From Tetraselmis striata (Eukaryota; Chlorophyta; Chlorodendrophyceae; Chlorodendrales; Chlorodendraceae), in assembly GCA_006384855.1 (NCBI GenBank), contig VCJN01000756.1, positions 38,115 to 102,114 on the forward strand: a DNA stretch of 64,000 nt, in the 5' to 3' direction. Both the position numbers and the translations under genes were made by a program. This document shows positions 46,801-59,349 of the stretch, in pieces. The first letter of the stretch is position 1; every line of letters starts with the position of its first letter. The notes beneath the pieces were generated by a model. It made no database searches. It was not told the DNA's origin and saw only the letters and a program-made list of their open reading frames with translations.

Positions 46801-49800
46801 GTCTATGTATGTGTGTGGGTGTGTGTCTGTGTTTGAGGAGGGCTGGTGGGGGGAGGATTGGGGGAGTTGTGTCCCCTGGGGTGGGCGAGCTATTCCAAAA
46901 AGGAATGGCGGTCCTCGGCAAATGCAACGCCGTGCTCATCGCACCATCGCATGCTTGTTGGCACCACCCGCAGAGGTGGTGGAGATCTTCATCACCATCA
47001 CGGGCGCGTACATCACATTCTTCGTCAGCGAGGACATCTTCGGCGTCTCCGGCATCCTGGCCTCGGTCGCGCTCGGCTTCCTGATGGCCGCGGTCGGCAA
47101 CTCCAAGATCTCACCCAGCGTGCAGCACCCGCTGCACACCGTGTGGTGCGTGCTCCCCCTGGCACCAGCTCGCTGGCGCGGCGCCGCAGGCTGTGCCGCA
47201 CCCCGGCAACGTTGCCCGGCTGACGGGCCGCCTGTGTTGCCGCAGGGAGATGCTCGAGTGGGGCGGCAACACTGTCATCTTCCTGCTTGCCGGCACCATC
47301 ATCACGGTGCGCGCCGCCTCTCGTTCCGCCGCCCGGGTGCCTCTTTCCGCCCCTGCGCTGTGCCTCATTCATCCCGCGCCGCATTGGCTGCCACGAGTCG
47401 CCTCATTGCCCCGGCGTTCCAAGTGGAGGAGGGCCGGGCGTTGCAAAACGCCCGACACAGCGCTGTCCGTGCACACGCCGCAGAGGTGTTTGAATTCGTG
47501 GTGCAGCTCACCGGCGCGTCGCAGATTGGGTACAACAGTACACGATAATCCGCCTCGGTCAGACTCTGAGGCGCTGTCAAACATATGGGGGGGTACGTTG
47601 CGCCGGGTAAGATTGGCATATGGAACCTTCAATCGTTCTGCGTTAAGGTTGCAGGGTCTTACCTTACGCCCCCAAAAGCCCAAAACCCTAAATCCTGAAG
47701 TTCCAGTAGTACATTGCGCAGTGGCTCGCGTGGTGACACGGGGAGAACAGTGACAGCCGGACGCAAGATGGGAATGAAAGCGGACCCCAAAGCACGCGCT
47801 TGACCGCGCCTCTCTTTCGTATCGATGAAATTCGATGGGTGGCAGTGCTTACGCTAGTACATCATATGCGTATAGACGGAACGGGGGCGCGAAGGTGGGA
47901 TGTTGGGTGCCAGTCGGGAACGCCGCGGGTCCGTCGACTTACTCCCTGCCGCGCCGCTGACTGCTGGCTGCGGCTGCTGCCACCGCTCAACTGCCACAGC
48001 AAGAGATCGCGGAGGCCAACACTTCTAACTTCGGCAGCTCTGCCGGGCTGCCTATCGGTGAAGCAATCGGGTGGGGCATCTCCATCTACGCCGCCTGTGT
48101 GGTGAGCCCCCCCCCCCCCCTGCCCCTCTCTCGATGGACCCGTTCGCCCCTTCCCACCCTCCATTACCTGTTTCTGTCACGCACCATTACCTTGTTAATC
48201 AGCATGGCGGCGCCAGCGGCTGCTACTGAGTGGCTACTTACTGTATGATGCTGCAGGTAATCCGCTTCGTTTCAGTCCTCCTCCATTTCCCACTGCTCCG
48301 CTCCATCGGGTACGGCATGCGGCGCTCTGGCCGGCCCTGCCATGGACATGGGGCGCCCCGGGGGGGGGGGGGGGGGTGTCGCTTCAGTCGCAGCCGCTTT
48401 GCCGCTCGCTGCATTGCGGGTGTCGTCTCCCCACTCGTTTAGCTTACGCAAAGCGCTAGGCATGAGAAAACTACTGCAAAGTACAACATTACGGGGAACT
48501 TAAAAGCGGCCTGAAGCCCACGCAAGGTTGAGCTCCGCCTCCACCTCCATGTCTGGAGTCTTGTGGGGCTGGCGGTGCAACCCGTGCCACTGCGGGTGGC
48601 GCGCATGCGGAGTCATCACCGTGACGTGCGGCCCAACGGGCGTCGCGGGTGCTGTGCAGGTACGGCATGACGTGGCAGGACGCCGCCGTCATCGTCTGGA
48701 GCGGGCTCCGCGGGGCCGTCGGATTAGCGCTTGCGCTGCTGGTCAATCTGGACCAAGCGCTGGATGCAAAGATCCGCTACGAGGTGCGCAGCGGGCCAGC
48801 GCGCGGCCACATGGACGTGCGGGTGCAAATTAAGAATGCGGAATTGCATCACGCCAAACCGGGATTAAATATATTCAAACTTTCCAACGTTGCGTTCCCG
48901 GAAGCAGCGAATCCCCCGGGACCCAAACTCTTCGCAGCCGTCAAGAGTGACGCCCAAAAGATTAACGCGCGCCCAGGCAAGGGGCTTTGTACACAGGGTG
49001 CCAAAACTAGCGAAGCCGTGTCGATGGGCGCCATGGAAGCGATGAAAGGCATCCTCTTTTGGGACTGCACCGGCGGTCGCGCTTGGTCGGATATCGGCGA
49101 CGAGCGCCTTAGTACGGAATGCGGTGTCGCCTGGCGCACTCGGTGATATTGTCGTATTCCGCGGCCGGGGGGGCGCAAGACACTCGGGCCGCGGACTTGA
49201 CGCGCAAGCGGAGAAGCCTCTCACCGCTTTGCACCGGATGGCACCACATGGATGGAACATGGGGTGAAATGGCCGGCTGGTTGCCGGCTAGCTGTGCAGT
49301 AGGTTCGACTAAATATCAGCGCAACTCTCGGTATAGAATATTCCACCTGTGCGCCGGTCCCCTCCATTCCGCCCAAATTTCGTGTTTGCGCGCCCGCAGC
49401 CCGGAGGCCGCACCCGTCGGCGTCGTCGCGGAGGCCTCACGGCCCTGCGGCGGCGTGGTCCGCGTCGCAGGTCCTGCTGTTCACCTCCGTGGTGGTCATC
49501 CTCTCGCTGCTCATCAACGGCAGCTCCACGCGGCTGTTGCTCGTCTGGCTCGGCATCCTGAGGGCCAACCCCGTGCAGCAGGAGTTCCTCCTCCACAACA
49601 TCAACGAAATGGACGAGTACGCCGACAGGCACTGCTCCCACTTGAAGCACGACGCCCTGGTGGGCGACCCAGATTGGAGCACGGTGCGGCTGTGCCCCCC
49701 TCCCCCCTCGTGCGCTGTCCGTGTCGTCCATGATGCAGAGGGCGTGCCTGCGGGCATTGCTTTTCCCCTGATCTTCTCCGGGGCCCGCCGATTAGCGACG

Positions 49801-52800
49801 AGGCGGCTTGAGGGCCTACCGCGCCGGCTCCCAGGGTGGTACTCGCAAATTGACATTGACACACTGCCCAGCGATCGCCAGGCCGTGCGGGGTGGAAGCA
49901 CGGCCACACGCATTATCACTGCGCTACATGACATGCGAGCGAGCTTGTCTTGCATGCATGTGAGTCACATGCGCGACTGCCCCGCCGCAAGGAGACTGCG
50001 ATGTTGGGTGTCTGTTGCTACACGAGTGCATATAAAATAGAGCTCTTTGGTCCACAATAAGGATTTGAAATTGCTTTGTAACGTACGAGCGCGCGGACGT
50101 GTACCATTACGATAGTTATTTTCCGCTCGTACGCTACTGCATGTAGCCCAGTAACTAACCATGCGGCCCAATTATAGCGAAGTTATGAACATTTTTTAGC
50201 TACGGCCCGTACCCGGTCCCGAACAAATAGCGAGTACAACAGCGAATCCACTTCGAAACCTTGTCGTCAAAGATATATATATCATGACACCGACGACCTC
50301 TTATCCTCCTTGGGGGCTCCTTCAACACGCACGTGCATGTTCCTCGCAGCCGGTCAGCTATTTCTTGTGTACATGCCGGTCTAACCGGTCCCGGTAGTAA
50401 CAGGACCTTTACATCTGCAAGAAAACAGGAAGTTCCGCTCCGGTGCCGGTAAAGGTACCGTACGATGACGCTGATGCCGCGGTACGCTTATGGTACGCAT
50501 GGTCGAGACGTACAGGTAGTAATGGACTAGTTTGTGCAGACGATCTCCGGACACCCTTATTTGTACTTTACTTGTACTGCCAAAGTGCGGGACGGCCGCA
50601 TAGGGGGCAGTGGTCAACGTAGTTACCGCTGTACTGGAGCGGGTAGTATACATGTAGACAAGGAGCCCTTCGCGGGACCGGATTGCATTTAGTAGCAGCC
50701 CCGCTGCGGGTCCGTGGACGAGAGGTTGAGGACCGTGAGGGTTGGGACCGTCCCGGGGCCAAGGGTCGTGGAAACGGGGTCAATGAGCATGTCAATGAGA
50801 AACACACCTCTCCTCCCGGTGCGTGCCCCGCCAGGGAACCTACACTTATCGGGGCGAAGGCTTTATTTTCGGGGACGTTCTAATCACCGGGCCTCTGATC
50901 CCGTCGGTGGGCGGCGACCCTGTAGGTGCTGAAGATGAGCGCCATCGACGCCACCTCCATGCTGGACCCCGACTTTCTGAAGCAGCGCCGGCAGCGCGAC
51001 TCGGGCGACCAATCGCAGGGAAGCCACGGCAACGCAGGCGGCGGCAAGCCGGGCGCGATGGGGTTCGGGACGGCGCCTTCGACCAGGGCTGGATCCACCC
51101 GTGATGGCGGTGCCGGGGCGCCCGGGGACTTGGAGTCGCAGGGGAGGAGCTCTGGCCGGGACATGATGTCGGACCCGGAGGCGGCGGACGTGCTCAGGGA
51201 TGTCCGTGCGCGCTTACTGCACGGCATCAAGGTCTCCCCCCGCTCCCCCCCCCCCCCCGCCCCCGCATCGACCCCGCCATGTCGCGTTCATTTGCCCCCA
51301 AGCGCCCAAGCGGCTGCACGGTCACCACGGCCACGCACGCCGCTCCCGCGATATTCGGCGCTTGGAGTACTTTAGCACTTGACAACGCCATAGTTAGGCA
51401 CTACTCTGTGATTTCTCGCCAAGCCGGCAGCAACGACTGCCCGATGCCACGGTCAGAAAACGGCGTCACAGCGCATGTCTGCGATGCTCGCACATGGGAC
51501 CCCGTGTAATAATCGAGGTGACATTCCCCCTAAAAGCACAACGCTTGCCACACGGCAACATTATATCGCACACTTACTCGTAGTCTCAGGCATACATCGT
51601 ACTAATACTAGTACACATTGTACTCGTACTAACCCGTAGCATATCATACTCGCGCCGTAATTGTCACACCCCGGCGCGGTGTGTTTACGAGTAAGATTTG
51701 TGGCATATATACGTGCCAAAAGTGCGTCCAGGGCTCCTGTCCCTTTCGCCGCCACCCCCCCTCTTCACTCCCCCCCCCCCCCCCCCGCTATCACCGAGCG
51801 CCGCCGATGTCTCTATCTTGCGAGCACCTCGGGAGCCGGTGTGCATTCCCTCAGTGAATGACACCCTGGTGCCGCCCCTCTTGTCGTGAATTGGCAGGGG
51901 ACGTACGGCGAGGGCTTCAGCAAAGGGTACATCAGCCCCAGCCAGTCGCTGGACCTCATCAGCGTCGCGGACCAGTCGCTGGACAATCTGGACGATGCCA
52001 TCAGAGTGCGAGACGGGGCGATGCCATGCCGGCGATTGAGCCTCACGTGCGCTGTGCGGCGTGAGATTATTGATCGCATCGGCATTGGCATTGACACTGC
52101 GCGCGGTGTGCAATGGGTGTCAGGATTGGGAGCTTCTGGAGCCACACGCGGAGATCCACTCTGCCGTTGCATTTTTGCAGACGTACGAAGACAAGATTTG
52201 TTGTGGGCCAATGAGGGTGGGATACCCCCCCCCCCCCCCCCCGCCCCCATAGTATCCCGGGCGGCCGCCTTGCTCACCCACTTATCTCCTCCACTAGATG
52301 GATGCAAGTCAAGCGCCATGTACCACCACAGACAAGCGTACCACATTCTTTCGCCGTCGGCGCCGTCGAAGAAAGAACAGCCCCAAACGCAATCTGCCCG
52401 CGTGGGGGCCTTGTGGCTGGCGGTCACGGCCGTCTCGGTCCGATAACGCCACAAGCGGGTTGCTCCCACGCTGCGTGGCTTGAAAATGAACGGTCTCGTC
52501 GAGTAGCGTACCCCCATGTTTGCAAATGCGAGGCGCATGCTTGGGTAATCCCGCGCCTCGATCCGCGCCTTAGTACCACGTCTTAATCCTCCGTGCCTTT
52601 GCGCCCCCGTGACGTTCGCGCCCCCCCCCCCCCCCCCCCATACGTTCCAGAGCGGATAATTCCTGTTGGGGTGTCGGAGACCAGTGTGTTTCACTGCGGG
52701 TCTGGGTTGTCGGGCATTGCTCACCCAGGCATGTCGGGGATGCTGCGAGGGGCCGCTGACAAACACGGCTCGGCATGTGTGCGCTCGCAGAACGTCTCCC

Positions 52801-55800
52801 GCAGCCTGCTGTTCAACGGCATCGAGAATGGCGTGGTGCTCGCCAACTCGTATGTCTACGCCCACAAAGCCGCGAGGGAGCGCATGCGGGCGGTTTTCAA
52901 TGAGGATGACGATGAGGCGCTTGATCCCGAGGCGAGTCCCCTGCTGCTGCTTGTCACAGGCAGATTCGGATTTGAGGATTCAGGATTCAGGTTTGGGACT
53001 ATAGACAACAGGATTCGTTCTGAATATTTTCTGAGGATTTGGACGTTTTGAGGATTAGATTCGGATTAGGCTCCGCTTCTCCAGGCGGATGGGCCCTGTG
53101 TGTTTCTCTGCATCATTGCATGCAACAGCAACACTCGGGACTGCGTATCCTCCGAGTCCTATTGATCGAAATTCAGATGATTCCAGCTATACAGCATTAT
53201 CGCCCAATCCGGATCGAGGTGTTCAGGCCGGAGACATGTTGAGCTCCTCGTGGAAGCAGGCCCTACAAGGGGGCACATTGAGAGGATAGGCAAAGCCTCA
53301 ATCCCGTGTTGGCGGTGCCTCGGCCGAGCGGCAGATATTCCGCCGTCGTGCAGCCCCGGATGGGCTTCCCTCGCATCATCCAGACATCCATAAAGCAGCG
53401 AGCACGTATCCGTCCGCAATACGAGGCTGAAAACTAGCTCTGCGGAGGGGAGAGAGAGAGCCCCTCGTGTCGAATGCGCGTCTGCTTTCCGGCAAGCTGC
53501 CTGGCTGCCGATGCTGTGCAGACCCGCCGCTTGGCGTCAAATGCGCTGGAGATTGTGCTGCAAGAGAGCGCCGACGGCTGTGGGAAGGCCGTCAAGTTCA
53601 TCAAAGACATCCGGCTGTCGTTCCCGGAGGTATGGCTGCATGCCGCTGCATATTTGCCTCACAGGATATACGCGGCAACATCGGGGCCGGCGCGATGATC
53701 GAGCTGGGGCGGGCATACCCATCGCCGATGCTTGAGCATGACCGGCGGGCCGGGTGCCGGGTCCTTCGCACACTCCGCAGGTCATCCGCGCCGTGAAGAC
53801 CAAGCTCGTGGCGATCAGCGTGCTGCGCCGCAAGGGCGAGTTTGTGGATCAGCTCTTTGAGGGCGGCCTCATCGAGCAGAAGGACTACGACATGCTCACG
53901 GTATGGATCGTATGGGGAGTGAAGGGACGGCCGGGCGGGAGATTAATCCATTCGTAACAGCGCATGAATAATGATATGGTTTGAGAATGCGGGCACGGCG
54001 ACGGGACTTGCGGCGTACATTCGGGCCGTACGGTTGCTCCACGCGTGCCGCACCCTCTGGACGGTGCTGTATAGTCGAAGCAATGCGAACAGAGGCAGAT
54101 ATATGCTACATGATATCTGACCTGTGCATGGGAAGGTAACATGCTGTGATCCCCAATACGGCAAGGAGGTGGGGGTGCTGTAGTATATACCAACTTACTC
54201 ATTAATGAAATCCAGCACATAAGTACTCAATGACTTTCGTAGCTCTCTTTACGTACATTACATTGACACATTCACGTCCGGCATCAAGGATCTCGACTCT
54301 TTTATGGGAAATAAAACAGCGAGCATTGAAAGAAATATACGAAAGTTAATTCGCTTAACAAAATGATGAAAAATAAATGCATGACACACACGCTTATCGG
54401 TATCAATGAGCGGCATGATAATGTGACAAAATGGTATATATTTGAGACCATAGTCTGAAACTTGAAATTTCTAACAGCTTTGTTCGCGTGCGATCCGCGT
54501 CATCAGCTGTCTTACAATACCGTAATTGAGTGAAACAACGACAGCGCGCCAGCTACGCCAGTAGACGCTGCTGCTGTGAACACTTCGCAGCAATAAGTGG
54601 GACATGCTGTACGACCGTGCAGAATTGTATTGATCGGTGTTGGGGACACGAGAACCCCACACCCTAGCTGCCATGACCGCGTTATGCACCGGACATCCTG
54701 CGCTGAGTCGCCATAAGCCGCCGCGTGTGCCATGTCTCTGCAGCCATTCTCTGTATATATATCACTTGTTTGCTGCGGCGCTGTCCGGCATCAATCGCCC
54801 ATGATTGGCCGGACGTAATTTGGCCAATTTGACTTGCTGACGTGAAATCTTGATAGGATTTAGTGACTGATCCGCTGTATGGCCGTGCAGACCGCCATCA
54901 TCCAAAAGTCCATGCGGCTGCAGATGGGCGGCTGGTCCACCGGCGCCGAGCTGCCCGAGCCCAAGGACATGATGTACAACCACCCGATGTTCCACGGCAT
55001 GAGCCGCGACACTTTCGACAAGGAGGTGCTGCCCATCGCAAAGCACCGTGTGTTTCGAGAGAACGACCGCCTCATCCGCAAGGGGGACTCCCCTACGTCC
55101 TTCTTCATCATCGTCCGCGGCTCCACAGTGTCGTGAGTGCCCTATGACCGCCCCGCAGATTACTCTTTCCACCCGCAACACGCGCCATCGACGCCAATTT
55201 TGGCCCTTTGGGAGGTACCCAATCTTGCACCGAGGTATCTACATCAGGGGGGCTTTGGTTTCACCACCATCACCCGCATCGCGCGGAGCCAATACCTATC
55301 CCGTGTTTGAAACGCATCGTGTCATTTGTTCGTACACCGGTGTCCCCGTGGACGTTCACCGAGATCCGTTCAATAGCAAGTCGCAATAACGTTTAATACA
55401 AGTTTAACCCCCCCCCCCCCCCCTGCGGGCCGTGGTTTCCGGCCCTAATCGGCCAAAATTGACACACCAGTTAAGAGGCTAGCCATTTTTTGCGACGTGT
55501 GAAGTGGCCGCCATGCCCAGGGGCCCAGGGCGTGGGTTGGCGCAGCACATAGCGGGTCGGTTGGGGCCATTGCGGTGTTGGGTGCGTACCAACTAGCTAA
55601 AGGAGGTAGGCGACATCAGCTCCGTCCGCCCGATTCCGGGAGCTGCAGACCCCATATCTTATTCTTAAATTCTTCTTTTGCCCCCGGGGACCGGATCTGG
55701 TAGGTATCCATTCCATCTCCGTATTGATTGGCTTTCTTTGGTGCGCAAAAGGGCTGCTGAGCGCCGCGACTGCCGTGCGCATGTTCCAGCGTGGATGGAG

Positions 55801-56846
55801 ACGACGACGCGCGCAACGCGGACCATGTGGACCACCACAACTCGATCGTGGGCATCACAGAGATGTTGCTCGCGGTGCCCCGCATGCGCACCATCTCAGC
55901 CAAGGGTCTAGTGGAGGGCTACGAGTTCAAGGTGCTGCGCTCGCCCACGCGCGTCCAGGAGCTGACACTAACCCAGCCGCCCTGCTTGTGTGTGTGTGTG
56001 TGTGTGTGTGTGTGGACGTGTGCGCCAATGCCCATCAATGACTCTCACGGCCCTCTGCGCTGCTCAGATTGAAGCCTTTGCGCAGCTGATGAGCAAGCAC
56101 AGAGCGGTCGAGGAGGCCGCCTGGAAGCAGTGCGGCTGCACGCTGGCAGGCCACAGGGACGGGGCCTTTGTCAAGCCGCTGTCTCCAGAGGAGCGGCTGG
56201 ACTGGTTCATGCGCACCGAGGTGCGCGCCTCCGCTTGCGGCCTTGCTGTCTCCCTACCAGCTGCACCGGCAGTCGGAACTATTGCCGAGCTCGGCCATAC
56301 ATAATGGGAGGGGACACCATCCGGCGGTGCCGGTGCAAGATACGCAAATAACACTGATGTGTCACCGGGTTGCATATCAGACTGTGGACAACATAATACG
56401 AAACACCATTTGCAGTATTTCCCAATAAGGTTCCTGCTGCTCTGTCCGATCAGTGGCTGTGCTCAGTCAACAATGGGACGCAACTACACTGATGTGCAGC
56501 CATTGGTCCGTCCTGAGCAGCGTAACGATGCGCACTCGCTTTGCAGGTGCACTTCCCAGCCAAGGAGGAGGACGTTCACATCAGTGGCGTCACGTACTTT
56601 GTGTACGGTGAGATGGAAAGCGTCGTCACCGGAGGGCAGATGCGAGCGTATGCCCCCCCCCCCCCCCCCCTTCCATCTTCATGCAGTGGGCTGCCACGTC
56701 ATTTCAGGGTTATTTAGGGCATTGCTTCAGGTGGCGAGCTCACATGCGATGCTGCTTGACGGTAGTGGAAGTGTCACGCCGCAGTAGATGAGGAGGGGGG
56801 GGGGCACCGACACTTGGCAAGATTGATATTATATATATCTCTATAC

Positions 56847-56895
<49 letters not shown>

Positions 56896-59349
56896 AACCT
56901 AGAATGGAGTTTAGGATGATTGGAGGCCCCAATATTGCACTTCCATGCCTTACTACTACCAACCCATGTGTGGTGTGCTGATATGCCCCAACTATCGGGG
57001 TTATGTTATATCCTCGGGCGAGCAGCTAAGCAGCCAAACGCGTGGTTTGCTGCGCAAATTATCTACCCTCGCAGCGTTAGGGCTCAGCGAGGGTTTTCAG
57101 AGCTTTGGGGATTGGGATTTCAACGGGTTTTCTGATTGAAATTACGGCTTCCAATTGTTTAAGTAATTCTGGGATTCTCCGGACTTGAATCGTCGGGATT
57201 TAAGGTTTGATGACTACCGCTTCCTCAGGTTTGAGGCGGCCATACTTATCCCCCCCCCCCCCCCCCCCCCCCCCGGCCCCCGCATACTCACGCACCCACC
57301 CACCCATCTCCCCGACTGACCTCCTCGTTTTTGTGCCCCCTTCAGCCGCGAGGCGCAGAAGTATGACTCGCCCGCGGTGCTGGGGCCCAAGTTCATGCAC
57401 CTGCGGGTGAGGAGCCCCTACGCGGTGCTCCTCTCGATGCCATCAGTCGCCACTAGCCGCACTGATACGCGCCGACACCGGAGCATCATGACCCCCATGA
57501 GCATGCGGCCCGGTGGTAATGGGAAGAGGAACGCTCTGCGCGCTGCGTCCAACGATTCCGCCGGCCATGGCGACATCACGGTGCGCCGCAACCGCTGAAA
57601 TAAACCTACGGGTGGCAACCAACCAGCGTTTGACAACTTTGTGGCGTTAATGAGGCACATTGATGAGGTATGCTGTCGGGCTATATTTCGTATATACATT
57701 TGTATTCTTGACGTACGTTCACTCGTACATACTGATACGTGTATGTCGGGATAATTATAGTGCATGCGGATGTCTAAACGGGCGTGTACATCATGTTTAC
57801 CCTCAGCACCATCCGCGTCACGCATGGACGCCGAGACAAAGGATTGTGCGAATAGTGCGCATGTCCCTGACTTGGAATGGCACGAAAAATGCGACTGCGT
57901 TCGAAAGAGGTTGAAACTAAAATTGATTTCGACATACTAATCCGCTGCTATTCGCCGCCCGGACCGAGTTGTTCTCAGGACCTGCCATCTAACCGCTTCG
58001 AGGACACAAGATGTATTGCAGGCCAGGCTACCGGCCATCCTGTGTTTCTGAGCTCCTCCTCAGTCCATCGCAACCACATTCGTACGGGAATGTTTGTCTT
58101 CCCGGCTTGAGCCCGCGTTTTTAAACAGCGACACAGATTCCCGAGGTAGAGCCAGAAAAAGGTCACTTGCATATCCACAACAGTGGTAGGTCGCAGGTTT
58201 TGACACGTTGCTACATGTGCGACATACACCATGCATGAATATGTACAGTAAGCAGTCTGTCGGATTCTCGTCGCGACATACTGTGAACCAAATGCGGCTT
58301 CAATTATTACGTGTTCCTCGATCAGTAGTGTTCCTCTGCCATTGTTGGCAAAATACTGACAACCGCACGTGCTCACATGTCTTGAGCAGGATTCAAGACA
58401 TATGCTCTCCAAGAATAAGGGCACAAAGCCTGCGGGTAGCCCCCGTCCTGGTGACGATTCGCCGCATACTGAACAGGTATTCCCGCAACGGCTCCAAGGT
58501 TTAAATAAAGGACCCAAGTGGAAAGATCCGGTCCATGTGTATATGGCGCGTTCCCTGACCTCCCTCGCCGCCTCCCTTGCTAAGCAGTCCATGGGCGCGC
58601 AGTCCGACGCGCACGCAAACCCGGAGCAGCGCATGCACGACCTGCTCAACCGGTTGTCGCACACATCGACGGACGATGCACACTTTGTGGACCAAGACGG
58701 CGGCAAAACAGGTCGGCATGAGCCCTGGTCTGGATTACTTTGTTTGATTGGCATGGCGCACCGCCACCTTGTTCACAAGATAATTGGGTCGTGGGTCGTC
58801 GATCGATTGTTTGAATACTTTGTGTACTTCTGCGGGGGTCCGATGTAAAATTCAGCGAGAAATGTGTACACATGGTTTCTCAAATAATATATAGATTATA
58901 CATGATATATATTTTTTTTCTCAAATTGTCCCCGACCAGTTTCCGAGGTAAGCACTCAACATAGTTACAAACCGCATGTTGAATGGCTTTGCAGCCATAG
59001 CTTTGCGGCACCCTTGCATAATCACCAAACCGGCGTGTCCGTGGCAATATGCCCGGGTGGCGCATCACTGTGCGAGCCATTACACATATACAGTATTTGT
59101 TGGCACTCCGGGAAAGAAATCAGTACCTCATCAACAATCCAAGACACCTACAAGTGTTGCGGCCTATTGTGCCTGCCCCTGCCCCTCCGTCTCTGCCTCT
59201 GTCGGTGTTGGTGTGCGGCATGGTGGGTTGCCCTACGGCTTGCAAATGCTACCTTGTTGGCAGTTGCGCTGACATGTAAGCCGGTCATTTTGCCTTGGTG
59301 TGCAGAGGAGGAGCCTAGCGCCGACGGCGGCGGCCGTCCATCACATTAG
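43866..59349 (+). CDS. SOS1: SOS1/NHX7-type Na+/H+ antiporter
   Basis: Plasma-membrane-type antiporter exporting Na+ for H+, with a long regulatory C-terminus. Exons: 43866-44075, 44240-44332, 44508-44609, 44766-44860, 45360-45513, 45775-45865, 45987-46055, 46974-47145, 47246-47306, 48000-48101, 48257-48309, 48660-48783, 49471-49683, 50926-51231, 51898-52005, 52124-52216, 52791-52952, 53522-53629, 53781-53900, 54891-55132, 55790-55952, 56068-56220, 56547-56647, 57346-57580, 58390-58711, 59306-59349, about 1,231 residues (Arabidopsis SOS1 about 1,146). Membrane domain with ISATDPVAVVALLKEVGASK (174-193), IIEGESLLNDGSAF (198-211) and WSGLRGAVGLALALLV. The cytosolic part matches SOS1 through RAVKTKLVAISVL. 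A cyclic-nucleotide-binding-like domain lies at about 840-1010 (FRENDRLIRKGDSP, FFIIVRGS). An in-frame TGA sits two codons before the ATG. The exon 17 donor (52953) and exon 24/25 join are the least certain. Confidence 0.9.
46654..46775 (+). repeat. SINE-like dispersed repeat, copy A (truncated)
   Basis: In antiporter intron 7. Shares in order with 63788-63915: CCTGGCC, AGAGGG-TGC, GACC-TGTG-GGGT, CCGTAAGACA, TGGCC-GT, GCGGGAAT-AAG and TGTAAC. It lacks the tRNA-like head of copy B. A GT-rich stretch follows at about 46800. Confidence 0.7.
48107..48120 (+). repeat. Poly-C tract at a 5' splice site
   Basis: C14 starts at position +6 of antiporter intron 10 (donor 48102). Confidence 0.9.
48309..48319 (+). 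repeat. Direct repeat at intron borders, left copy
   Basis: GGTACGGCATG spans the exon 11/intron 11 border. The same 11 bases recur at 48659-48669 across the intron/exon 12 border, and there encode the conserved YGM. This is the pattern left by intron gain with a target-site duplication. Confidence 0.7.
48659..48669 (+). repeat. Direct repeat at intron borders, right copy
   Basis: Second GGTACGGCATG, partner of 48309-48319, framing the 350-base intron 11 of the antiporter. Confidence 0.7.
52225..52242 (+). repeat. Poly-C tract at a 5' splice site
   Basis: C18 starts at position +9 of antiporter intron 16 (donor 52217). A second tract, C19 at 52621-52639, lies later in the same intron. Confidence 0.9.
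52967..53070 (+). repeat. Degenerate GGATT-rich minisatellite
   Basis: GGATT recurs about eight times at uneven spacing in antiporter intron 17. It looks like simple-sequence expansion. Confidence 0.6.
55987..56014 (+). repeat. (TG)n microsatellite, antiporter intron 21
   Basis: About 14 TG units, 54 bases upstream of exon 22. Confidence 0.95.
56653..56670 (+). repeat. Poly-C tract at a 5' splice site
   Basis: C18 starts at position +6 of antiporter intron 23 (donor GTATGC at 56648). A C25 tract (57250-57274) lies about 70 bases before the acceptor of the same intron. Confidence 0.9.
56846..56895 (+). repeat. (TA)n(GA)n compound microsatellite
   Basis: About 12 TA units pass directly into about 12 GA units inside antiporter intron 23. 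Confidence 0.95.
57937..58067 (+). repeat. Dispersed repeat family 2, copy X
   Basis: In antiporter intron 24. Shares with 60187-60321, in order: CTAATC, ATTCGCC, AGGACCTGCCATCT, a variable centre, then GGCTAC-GGCCATCCTGTG and GTCCA. Same orientation, about 2.25 kb apart. Confidence 0.7.

Noticed and set aside
48784..49146. Read-through frame after antiporter exon 12 (about 120 codons)
   Set aside because: The conserved antiporter protein resumes only at 49471 with matching phase; the open intronic stretch has no family resemblance. An alternative short isoform cannot be excluded.
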